From an uncultured Subdoligranulum sp. (GTDB taxonomy: Bacteria > Bacillota_A > Clostridia > Oscillospirales > Ruminococcaceae): a stretch of DNA of 22,115 nt. The stretch covers positions 1 to 22,115 of the forward strand of contig NZ_CALADU010000164.1 of assembly GCF_937890665.1 (NCBI RefSeq), in the 5' to 3' direction. Below are positions 7,087 to 13,122 of this stretch, in pieces (the stretch's first letter is position 1; every line of letters begins with the position of its first letter). The notes under the pieces are model-generated. The model did no database searches, was not told the DNA's origin, and worked only from the letters and a program-made list of their open reading frames with translations. The translations under genes were made by a program, and so were the position numbers.

Positions 7087-7092
7087 ATTATA
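7087..7092 (-). promoter_or_regulatory. Probable -10 box of the decarboxylase operon
   Basis: Minus-strand TATAAT at 7087-7092 lies about 60 bases before the oadG start in an AT-rich tract. No clear -35 box is visible at the usual distance. Confidence 0.45.
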
Positions 7093-7158
7093 TCACAATG
7101 TGCATTTTTTTGGTAGATTTTTTTACAAAAAAATTAACAAATGTCACGACATGTTGGG

Positions 7159-7268
7159 CGTCCTGCCGGATGGACTTTTCCCAAAACCCTGCACCGCGGG
7201 CCTTTTCGGCCCAAGGCGCCCTCTTTTGGGGGAACCGCGTCCTTTGGGCAGCCAAAGGCAGCAGGACG
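7159..7268. other. Foldable intergenic segment
   Basis: CGTCCTGC (7159-7166) pairs perfectly with GCAGGACG (7261-7268). Inside are GGGCC/GGCCC (7198-7202 with 7208-7212) and CCTTTGG/CCAAAGG (7241-7247 with 7252-7258), plus a possible CCCTC/GGGGG hairpin. It forms a multi-branched fold in the 524-base gap between the divergent oadG and amtB genes. It is transcribed from neither promoter proposed here, so it may be an independent RNA or a repeat remnant. No known family is recognised. Confidence 0.4.
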
Positions 7269-7431
7269 GTAAACTTAAGAAAATAAATAGAGAGAAGCGT
7301 ATAAGAGAAGAAAAAAGGCTTTTGACAAAAGAAAAGAAAGTTTTGCTTCGGCATCTTGCCTAAAAACGGTGGAAAACCTTGGAAAGGGGACGGGCAACGT
7401 TCCAAAAAATGGTAAAAAGGGCAATTTTTGC

Positions 7432-7460
7432 TTGACCCCGCGCAGAGCTTGTGGTAGCAT
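7432..7460 (+). promoter_or_regulatory. Promoter of the ammonium transporter gene
   Basis: TTGACC (7432-7437), a 17-base spacer and TAGCAT (7455-7460) with an extended TGG before it. Transcription would begin near 7466, about 84 bases before the ATG. Confidence 0.7.
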
Positions 7461-7466
7461 AGGCGC

Positions 7467-7516
7467 AACGAAACAAACGGCAAAGACGCCGGGCAGAGAA
7501 ATCTGCCCGGCGCTTT
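7467..7516 (+). promoter_or_regulatory. Candidate attenuator / ANTAR-type leader of amtB
   Basis: GGC-AAAGAC-GCC (7479-7490) can form a short hairpin with a six-base loop having A at position 1 and G at position 4, the pattern recognised by ANTAR antiterminators. An upstream AACGAA (7467-7472) has the same A1/G4 pattern but poor flanking pairing. The GCC is shared with a strong hairpin, AAAG-A-CGCCGGGCAGA (7482-7497) with TCTGCCCGGCG-CTTT (7502-7516), followed by a weak T-rich tract (CTGTGTTTG). The two structures exclude each other. Ammonium transporter genes are known ANTAR targets in Firmicutes. The predicted transcript start near 7466 leaves little room for the first hairpin, which weakens the call. 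Confidence 0.4.
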
Positions 7517-7549
7517 CTGTGTTTGTGGGGAATGAAAGGGGTTATGTGT

Positions 7550-9265
7550 ATGTACAGTTCGGCAGACGTTACATGGACACTGGTTGCGGCGTTCATGGTC
7601 TTTTTCATGCAGGCAGGCTTCGCCCTATGTGAAGCAGGCTTGACCCGTGCCAAAAATACCGGCAATATTCTGATGAAGAATATGATGGACTTTTGTATTG
7701 GCACACCTTGTTTCTGGCTGGTTGGCTTCGGTGTGATGTTTGCGGGCACCGGCGCCTTCATCGGCGGGTTTGACCCGTTCATTCAGGGCAGCTACGACTT
7801 CGGCAGCCTGCCGCTGTGGGTCTATGTGGTGTTCCAGACCGTCTTCTGCGCCACCGCTGCCACCATTGTGTCCGGCTCCATGGCCGAGCGCACCAAGTTC
7901 AGTGCCTACTGCCTCTACTCGGCGGCCATCAGCCTCATCGTCTACCCCATCTCCGGGCACTGGATCTGGGGCGGCGGCTGGCTCAGCCAGCTAGGCTTCC
8001 ATGACTTTGCCGGTTCCACTGCCGTTCACTTCGTCGGCGGCGTCACCGCTTGCCTCGGCGCTTGGATGCTCGGGCCCCGCATCGGCAAATACGGCAAGGA
8101 CGGCAAGGCTCGCGCCATCCCCGGCCACAACCTCACCGCCATGGCGCTGGGCGTCTTTATCCTCTGGTTCTGCTGGTTCGGCTTCAACGGCGGCTCTACC
8201 GTATCGATGACAGGCGACGATACCATGATCTCCGCCGGTTTGATCTGCTTCAACACCAACTTGGCGGCGGCGCTGGCTACCTGCTCCGCCCTCATCACCA
8301 CCTGGGTCCGCTACGGCAAACCCGATGTTTCCCTGACCTTCAACGGCGCGCTGGCCGGTCTGGTGGCCATCACCGCCGGCTGTGACATGGTCGATCCCTT
8401 CGGCGCTGCCATCATCGGCATCGTGGCCGGCATCCTTTGCATCTTCTCGGTAGAATTTTTCGACAACGTGGCCAAGATCGATGACCCTGTGGGCGCTGTC
8501 TCGGTCCACTGCGCCAACGGTGCTTGGGGCACCTTGGCCACCGGTCTTTTCTCCACCAGCCAAGGCGTTTTCTACGGCCACGGCTTCTCCTTCTTCGGCG
8601 TGCAGGTGCTGGGCTTGCTCAGCGTGCTGGTCTGGGTGCTGGTTTCGATGTTCATCATCTTTACCCTCATCAAGAAAACCATCGGCCTGCGGGTGACCGA
8701 ACAGGAAGAAATCGACGGTCTGGACATCCACGAACATGGCCTGACCAGTGCTTACGCGGGCTTTGCCATCAGCGACGCGACCTACGCGGAACTGGATGTC
8801 AACGAGAACACCGATCTGGGAGAGGATGACATCACCAAGGCCAGCCCCTCCAAGGTGGCCGCCGCCGTCAAGGTGCAGAAAGAAGCGCCTTTGCCTGCGG
8901 AGTTGGATTCCGGCATGCACAAAGTTTCCATCATCGTCCAGCTAGCCAAGTTCGACGCCCTGAAGCAAGCACTCAACCGCGTCGGCGTTACCGGCATGAC
9001 CGTGACCCAAGTTATGGGCTGCGGCCTGCAAAAGGGCAGCGGCGAGAAATATCGTGGTGCTGAAGTGGACACTACCTTGCTGCCCAAGGTCAAGGTGGAA
9101 GTCGTCATCAGCAAGATCCCCGTCGATACCATCATCGACGCGGCGACCAAGGCATTGTATACTGGGCATATCGGTGACGGCAAGATCTTCGTCTACAATG
9201 TGGCAAAGGTCGTCAAGGTCCGCACCGGGGAACAGGATTACGCCGCCTTGCAGGATGTGGAATAA
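7550..9265 (+). CDS. amtB: Ammonium transporter fused to a PII signalling domain
   Basis: The 571-residue protein joins an Amt/Rh channel (about 1-395, eleven helices) through a polar linker to a complete PII (GlnK/GlnB) domain from about Met456. Transporter landmarks include FAGSTAVHFVGG and VHCANGAWG, which carry the twin pore histidines. The PII part shows GVTGMTV, LQKGSGEKYRGAE, the LLPKVKVEVV strand and the B-loop TGHIGDGKIFV. At the T-loop site usually occupied by the uridylylated Tyr (RGAEY) this protein has Val506, so classic GlnD control is impossible there. In other bacteria GlnK binds AmtB as a separate plug; here the plug is tethered. ATG 7550 is chosen over upstream starts because AAAGGGG lies eight bases before it. 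Confidence 0.93.
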   Translation: MYSSADVTWTLVAAFMVFFMQAGFALCEAGLTRAKNTGNILMKNMMDFCIGTPCFWLVGFGVMFAGTGAFIGGFDPFIQGSYDFGSLPLWVYVVFQTVFCATAATIVSGSMAERTKFSAYCLYSAAISLIVYPISGHWIWGGGWLSQLGFHDFAGSTAVHFVGGVTACLGAWMLGPRIGKYGKDGKARAIPGHNLTAMALGVFILWFCWFGFNGGSTVSMTGDDTMISAGLICFNTNLAAALATCSALITTWVRYGKPDVSLTFNGALAGLVAITAGCDMVDPFGAAIIGIVAGILCIFSVEFFDNVAKIDDPVGAVSVHCANGAWGTLATGLFSTSQGVFYGHGFSFFGVQVLGLLSVLVWVLVSMFIIFTLIKKTIGLRVTEQEEIDGLDIHEHGLTSAYAGFAISDATYAELDVNENTDLGEDDITKASPSKVAAAVKVQKEAPLPAELDSGMHKVSIIVQLAKFDALKQALNRVGVTGMTVTQVMGCGLQKGSGEKYRGAEVDTTLLPKVKVEVVISKIPVDTIIDAATKALYTGHIGDGKIFVYNVAKVVKVRTGEQDYAALQDVE

Positions 9266-9273
9266 TACGATGG

Positions 9274-9308
9274 AAAAAGGGACGGTCCCCCGGGACCGCC
9301 CCCTTTTT
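9274..9308 (+). terminator. Terminator of amtB
   Basis: AAAAAGGG and CGGTCC pair with GGACCG and CCCTTTTT around a short loop, with an internal bulge, nine bases after the stop. It abuts the first palindrome of the tandem repeat directly. Confidence 0.87.
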
Positions 9309-9532
9309 GTTCCTTCTTTACAAAGAAGGAACCGAAGAAATTCCAATTTTATAGCCCGGGAATGGGTAGTTGAGGCAAGACCGTGCCGCCCGGTGTGTTT
9401 ATCCTGCGGGAACCACCTTCTTTGCAAAGAAGGAACCGAAGAAATTCCAATTTTATAGCCCGGGAATGGGATGGTAAGGGAAAACCCCCGCCGCCCGGTG
9501 TGTCCATTCTGCGGGGAGGGACTTCTTTGCAA
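9309..9532. repeat. Tandem array of palindrome-plus-tail repeats
   Basis: Two copies of a unit of about 104-105 bases, with starts at about 9312 and 9416, and a truncated third start at 9521-9532. Each begins with the palindrome (9309-9332, one central change; 9416-9433) and continues GGAACCGAAGAAATTCC, then AATTTTATAGCCCGGGAATG, a variable middle, and GCCGCCCGGTGTGT. The middle differs between copies, suggesting an old duplication. The array lies between amtB and the convergent HTH gene. Confidence 0.85.
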
Positions 9533-9550
9533 TGCGTTTTTATAACAAAG

Positions 9551-9766
9551 TTAGGGTTTTCGGGGGTCATTGGTCAGCCCCAAAAGATAATCGGTGGTGG
9601 TGTCATATAAGCGGGCCAGTTGGATCAGCACCGGGGTGGGAATATCCCGCAAACCCTGTTCGTAGCGGCTGTATTGGGGTTGTGCCATGCCCAGCAATGC
9701 CGCCAACTGCCGCTGGGAAAGGTCGTGATCTTCGCGCAGATCGCGCAGGCGTGGGTAATAGGCCAA
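9551..9766 (-). CDS. Small XRE-family HTH transcriptional regulator
   Basis: The 71-residue protein is almost entirely a Cro/C1-type helix-turn-helix domain: RLRDLREDHDLSQRQLAALL, then the recognition segment GMAQPQYSRYEQGLRDIP, and the closing LARLYDTTTDYLLGL. It presumably binds DNA as a dimer. The TTG at 9766 is chosen because AGGAGGAA sits seven bases before it; a longer frame to 9853 would run across the divergent promoter and operator. It is divergent from the membrane protein at 9904, and the double inverted repeat at 9820-9852 is its likely operator, giving control of the neighbour and perhaps itself. Confidence 0.88.
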   Translation of the reverse strand: MAYYPRLRDLREDHDLSQRQLAALLGMAQPQYSRYEQGLRDIPTPVLIQLARLYDTTTDYLLGLTNDPRKP

Positions 9767-9796
9767 AAGGGTTCCTCCTGATATCTCGTAAATACC

Positions 9797-9825
9797 TTGA
9801 CAATACAACAAGAAAGAGGTATCAT
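9797..9825 (+). promoter_or_regulatory. Promoter of the four-helix membrane protein gene
   Basis: TTGACA (9797-9802), a 17-base spacer and TATCAT (9820-9825); start of transcription near 9832, inside the operator. Confidence 0.82.
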
Positions 9826-9852
9826 TGTGAAATGATAACCGTATGGTTATCA
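9820..9852. promoter_or_regulatory. Double inverted-repeat operator
   Basis: TATCATT (9820-9826), spacer GTGA, AATGATA (9831-9837) form one inverted repeat. TGATAACC (9833-9840), spacer GTAT, GGTTATCA (9845-9852) form a second, perfect one sharing the middle arm. It covers the -10 box and the transcription start, so a bound repressor would block polymerase. The adjacent XRE regulator is the natural candidate. Confidence 0.75.
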
Positions 9853-9903
9853 AAAAGAACGAGAAACCTCGGTTGTATTGTGAGAAAAAAGGAGTGTTTA
9901 CAA

Positions 9904-10485
9904 ATGGATGGCATCGTTGCGGTATTAGGTATGATTATGCTGGCGCTGTGTCTGGTGGGAACCATCGGATACAATGGGTTGCGGCGTAAATGGGCAGGAA
10001 TCATTGGTGTGGGCGGATCCTACATCATTTTGTTGGGGATCATGCTGCTGATTGCATCCATCGGCACCTTGATCAAGGCAATTACCGGACAGGAACTGAA
10101 TACTTCTGCCGGAGAGATGATTGGAACTGTGCTGATCGCAGTGGTTTGCCTGCTATATATGGGAATGGTCATTGTGAGCCGCTGCGAAACCACGGCACAA
10201 AAGGTCATGCTGCCGCTGGTGGCTTGCCTGATTGGCGCCGGGTTTATCTGGCGGCTGCTGTTGGCGATTGTGGCCCATGTACCGATGGACAGCGGAGAAA
10301 CCGCGGTTTCGGCGTTGGATTCCATGCCGGACATTATCTACGATACCAACAACGCTCGGGCTGTCTGGCACAAACAGGGCGTGTATGGGGATCATGTGCA
10401 GTACTATGGTCCCAACGGTGAGACGGTGACCTTCTACCAGTCGGATATCGAAGGCGCAAACTACAAGGGCTTTGCGTTGAACTGA
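9904..10485 (+). CDS. Four-helix membrane protein of unknown function
   Basis: The 193-residue product has four predicted hydrophobic helices (about 4-24, 31-55, 68-88 and 95-118) and a soluble C-terminal region of about 70 residues (DIIYDTNNARAVWHKQGVYG and onward). I recognise no family. ATG 9904 follows AAGGAGTG. It is monocistronic, with a strong TTGACA promoter overlapped by an operator and a divergent XRE regulator, so it is probably a tightly switched gene. Its AT content is somewhat higher than that of the neighbouring copA region. Confidence 0.8.
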   Translation: MDGIVAVLGMIMLALCLVGTIGYNGLRRKWAGIIGVGGSYIILLGIMLLIASIGTLIKAITGQELNTSAGEMIGTVLIAVVCLLYMGMVIVSRCETTAQKVMLPLVACLIGAGFIWRLLLAIVAHVPMDSGETAVSALDSMPDIIYDTNNARAVWHKQGVYGDHVQYYGPNGETVTFYQSDIEGANYKGFALN

Positions 10486-10500
10486 ACGATCTATATAAAG

Positions 10501-10549
10501 AACAAGAGCCTTTGCTGTGCAGGATGTACAGCAAAAGGCTCTTGTTTTT
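10501..10549 (+). terminator. Terminator after the four-helix protein
   Basis: AACAAGAGCC TTT GCTGT pairs with ACAGC AAAA GGCTCTTGTT, one bulged A, then TTT. It directly abuts a family palindrome. Confidence 0.9.
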
Positions 10550-10642
10550 GTTCCTTCTTTGCAAAGAAGGAAGCAGAAATTCCGATCTGATCTCCCAAAG
10601 AGGGAACATCGGCCGGAAAGTTATCCACAACCCGGTGGAAAA
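10550..10642. repeat. Solitary palindrome with tail and DnaA-box-like pair
   Basis: The palindrome at 10551-10572 (arm TTCCTTCTTTG) is followed by the short tail type GGAAGCAGAAATTCC. A perfect DnaA box TTATCCACA (10621-10629) with an inverted near-match GGTGGAAAA (10634-10642) lies 48 bases further on. The spacing resembles the palindromic box pair at 3699-3720. Confidence 0.65.
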
Positions 10643-10691
10643 CTTCCCGTTCCTAAAAGGAATGGCTCTTCCCGGGAAGCGCTGGGCCGCC

Positions 10692-11240
10692 TCAATCGGT
10701 CAGCACCTCGTTCATGGCGTCCAACTGGTCCGGCACCTCGGTCAGGTCCATGGCGGAAAAGTCGGTGGTCACCCCGGCGTCGTCCAGCAGCCCCTGCTGG
10801 GCGGCGGGGTCCGCACAGATGTCTTGGGCACAGCGATAGACCCGCGGCCAGTTGGCGTCCATGGTGGCTTGGTCGTCGGTGCTCAAAGCCTCCTGCCAGA
10901 GCTGGGTCTCCCCCGGCAGGTCGTCGGGCACAAAATCCCCCGTCAGGTACACCACCAGATCCGCCGCGGCAAGGGCGGTTTTCAGGCTGCCCCCGGCACT
11001 GTCCGCCTCATAGGCGATGCAGCCGTTCAGCACCACCGTCAACTGCTGGACCTTGAACGCCCCCGCCGCCGAAGCGGCAGTTTCGGCCGTGGCGGTTTCC
11101 GGCGTGGGGGTGCCCGCCGGCAGCGCGGTCCCCGAAAGCGCCGATTCCGGCGTGACAGCGGTCTCCGGCGTGGCGGCCGGCGATGCGGCGCATCCCGCCA
11201 GCAACAGCGCCGCCAACCAACAACAAACCCATTTTCCCAT
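10692..11240 (-). CDS. Putative lipoprotein of unknown function
   Basis: The 182-residue protein begins with a lipoprotein signal peptide (MGKWVCCWLAALLLAGC) whose lipobox LAGC predicts lipid attachment at Cys17. A low-complexity Ala/Thr/Pro/Glu spacer (about 20-60) follows, then a globular domain (about 62-182, starting FKVQQLTVVLNGCIAYEADS) that I cannot assign. It is probably anchored on the outer face of the membrane. ATG 11240 follows AAGGGGG. The gene lies 13 bases after the hxlR-type gene on the same strand, so both are probably one operon, with the lipoprotein under that regulator's control. Confidence 0.82.
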   Translation of the reverse strand: MGKWVCCWLAALLLAGCAASPAATPETAVTPESALSGTALPAGTPTPETATAETAASAAGAFKVQQLTVVLNGCIAYEADSAGGSLKTALAAADLVVYLTGDFVPDDLPGETQLWQEALSTDDQATMDANWPRVYRCAQDICADPAAQQGLLDDAGVTTDFSAMDLTEVPDQLDAMNEVLTD

Positions 11241-11253
11241 GGTGGATGCCCCC

Positions 11254-11640
11254 TTAGTTTTCCCTTATAGTATGCCCGGTGGTGGAAAATTCGTGCCCAT
11301 CGGCCATCCGTTTGCGGATGTAGGCCTGCATGCCGTCAAAAATCGGCATCAGGTCCTGCCCGTCCGCCGTCAGCCGGTACTCTACCCGGGGCGGCGTTTC
11401 GTGATAATCCAACCGCTCGATCAGCCCATCCGCCGCCAACTCCTTGAGCTGGTTGCTCAGCATCTTGTGGGTGATGCCCTCCAGCAGGCGGCGCAGCTCG
11501 CCGTACCGCAGCGTGCCGTGGGCGCCTACCATAAATAAAATGCGCATCTTCCATTTGCCGCTGATGCGGTCCATCACCGCTTCCATCTTGTCGCAGCCGA
11601 CATCCGCATAGCGGCAGTTGCAATCCTGATTGGGATGCAT
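11254..11640 (-). CDS. HxlR-family winged-helix regulator
   Basis: The 128-residue protein shows the HxlR/DUF24 pattern: AVMDRISGKWKMRILFMV, LRYGELRRLLEGITHKMLSN, LKELAADGLIER and the wing VEYRLTADGQDL. These dimeric regulators often sense electrophiles, oxidants or aldehydes through cysteines. Here Cys7, Cys9 and Cys16 cluster at the N-terminus just before the first helix, close to the redox cysteine of relatives such as YodB. ATG 11640 is preferred over an upstream start at 11685 because AGGAGGT lies nine bases before it. It leads the operon with the lipoprotein gene. Confidence 0.92.
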   Translation of the reverse strand: MHPNQDCNCRYADVGCDKMEAVMDRISGKWKMRILFMVGAHGTLRYGELRRLLEGITHKMLSNQLKELAADGLIERLDYHETPPRVEYRLTADGQDLMPIFDGMQAYIRKRMADGHEFSTTGHTIREN

Positions 11641-11700
11641 CGTTTGCCCACCTCCTGTGGTTTCCAAAAAGTGCGTACTTGTCAAAACGACCAGTGCCTG

Positions 11701-11735
11701 TATACTAAGTATAAAAGAATTTTTCCATTTTGCAA
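11701..11735 (-). promoter_or_regulatory. Promoter and palindrome upstream of the HxlR operon
   Basis: On the minus strand TTGCAA (11730-11735), 16 bases, then TATACT (11708-11713). The perfect palindrome TATACT-A-AGTATA (11701-11713) overlaps the -10 box, and AAGTGCGTACTT (near 11669-11680) resembles HxlR-type AAGT...ACTT sites. Self-regulation is inferred. Confidence 0.5.
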
Positions 11736-11736
11736 C

Positions 11737-11765
11737 TTGCCCGCCTTTGACGTTTGCGGTAGAAT
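11737..11765 (+). promoter_or_regulatory. Promoter of the aminopeptidase operon
   Basis: TTGCCC (11737-11742), 17 bases, TAGAAT (11760-11765). The 14-base sequence GCCCGCCTTTGACG overlaps it at 11739-11752 and recurs at 11778-11791. Confidence 0.5.
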
Positions 11766-11823
11766 GATAACAGAACGGCCCGCCTTTGACGCGGACCGAG
11801 GAATATGAGGGAGAAAACGACGT

Positions 11824-13122
11824 ATGATCGATGATATTTTTGAGTTTTTACAGGAGGGCGTGACCCCCTATCACGCGGCGGCCACCGCCGCCGCTTGGCT
11901 GGACGCCGCCGGTTTTACCCGGCTGGAAGAAGCCGATTACTGGAATTTGGAACCCGGCAAAGGCTACTATCTGGTCCGGGGCGGCTCGGCGGTGGTAGCG
12001 TGGCGGATCCCCGACCATGCCATCGGAGGGTGGCGGATCACCGCCAGCCACAGCGATGCGCCGGGCTGGAAGATCAAGTCCGACGCCGTGACCAACGACG
12101 GCTGCCGCCGCCTGAGCGTGGAAGGCTACGGCGGCATGAACATGGCCACCTGGCTGGATCGTCCCCTGACGGTGGCGGGCCGGGTGCTGCTTCGCACCGA
12201 GGATGGGGTCGAGACCCGGCTGGTCCATCTTGACCGGGACCTGCTGGTCATTCCGTCCTTGGCCATCCATATGCAGCGGCAGGTCAACAAGGGCCACGAG
12301 TACAACCCCCAGATCGACATGCAGCCCCTGTGGGGTCCCGAAGCGGGCCGTACCCTGACCGACTTGGTCTGTGAGGAACTGGGTGTGCGCCCGGAGGAGA
12401 TCCTCGACCAAGATCTGCAGCTCGTGACCCGGCAGGCGCCCACCGTCATCGGGCCGGATGGGGAATACTTTATGGCCCCCCGCATCGACGACTTGGAGTG
12501 CGCCGCCACCACGCTGCTGGGCTTTATCGACGCGGCGGCCGACACCGACAGCGCCTGCGCCCCGGTGTGGGCCATGCTGGACAACGAGGAGGTAGGTTCC
12601 TCCAGCCGGCAGGGCGCCGAGAGCAGCTTTTTGCGGGACGTGCTGGACCGCATCTTGGAAGCCATCCCCCACAGCGCCCAGATGGAACACCGGGCGCTGG
12701 CCAACAGCTTTATGCTCAGCGCCGACAACGGCCACGCCACCCACCCCAACTTTGCGGCCAAGAGCGACCCCGCGGCCCCGGTGCGGCTGGGCGGCGGCGT
12801 GGTGCTGAAATACAACGCCAGCCAAAAATACACCACCAACGCCCTCAGCGGCGGCATCTTCCGGGCCATCTGCGAAAAAGCCGGCGTCAAGGTGCAGGTC
12901 TTTACCAACCGGGCCGACGAACCCGGCGGCAGTACGCTGGGCAACCTGCAAAGCCATACGCTGCCCATCCCCATGGCGGACATCGGGCTGGCCCAGTTGG
13001 CCATGCACTCCGCTGTGGAGACCGCCGCGGTGTCCGACGCCAACGCCATGGTGCAGGCGGTGGCGGCTTTCTACCGGGTGCATCTGCGGGCGCTGGGTGA
13101 CGGCGTCTATACCTTAGCATGA
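11824..13122 (+). CDS. M18 family metallo-aminopeptidase
   Basis: The 432-residue protein matches M18 (aspartyl-type) aminopeptidases, cytoplasmic zinc enzymes that remove N-terminal residues, commonly Asp or Glu, from peptides. Visible metal and catalytic motifs: ASHSDAPGWK (His76, Asp78), RIDDLECAA (Asp222/223), LDNEEVGSSSRQGAES (Glu255/256), DNGHATHPN (His304/307) and QLAMHSAVE (His395). Length is close to the usual 430-460. ATG 11824 follows GAGGGAG. Its stop overlaps the gluQ start in ATGA, so the two are translated together. Confidence 0.93.
   Translation: MIDDIFEFLQEGVTPYHAAATAAAWLDAAGFTRLEEADYWNLEPGKGYYLVRGGSAVVAWRIPDHAIGGWRITASHSDAPGWKIKSDAVTNDGCRRLSVEGYGGMNMATWLDRPLTVAGRVLLRTEDGVETRLVHLDRDLLVIPSLAIHMQRQVNKGHEYNPQIDMQPLWGPEAGRTLTDLVCEELGVRPEEILDQDLQLVTRQAPTVIGPDGEYFMAPRIDDLECAATTLLGFIDAAADTDSACAPVWAMLDNEEVGSSSRQGAESSFLRDVLDRILEAIPHSAQMEHRALANSFMLSADNGHATHPNFAAKSDPAAPVRLGGGVVLKYNASQKYTTNALSGGIFRAICEKAGVKVQVFTNRADEPGGSTLGNLQSHTLPIPMADIGLAQLAMHSAVETAAVSDANAMVQAVAAFYRVHLRALGDGVYTLA

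Noticed and set aside
7159..7268. SRP RNA, 6S RNA, tmRNA or RNase P RNA
   Set aside because: None of the conserved signature sequences of these RNAs is present in the segment.
9309..9532. CRISPR array
   Set aside because: Units of about 105 bases with palindromic heads and homologous tails; no short repeats with unique spacers and no cas genes.
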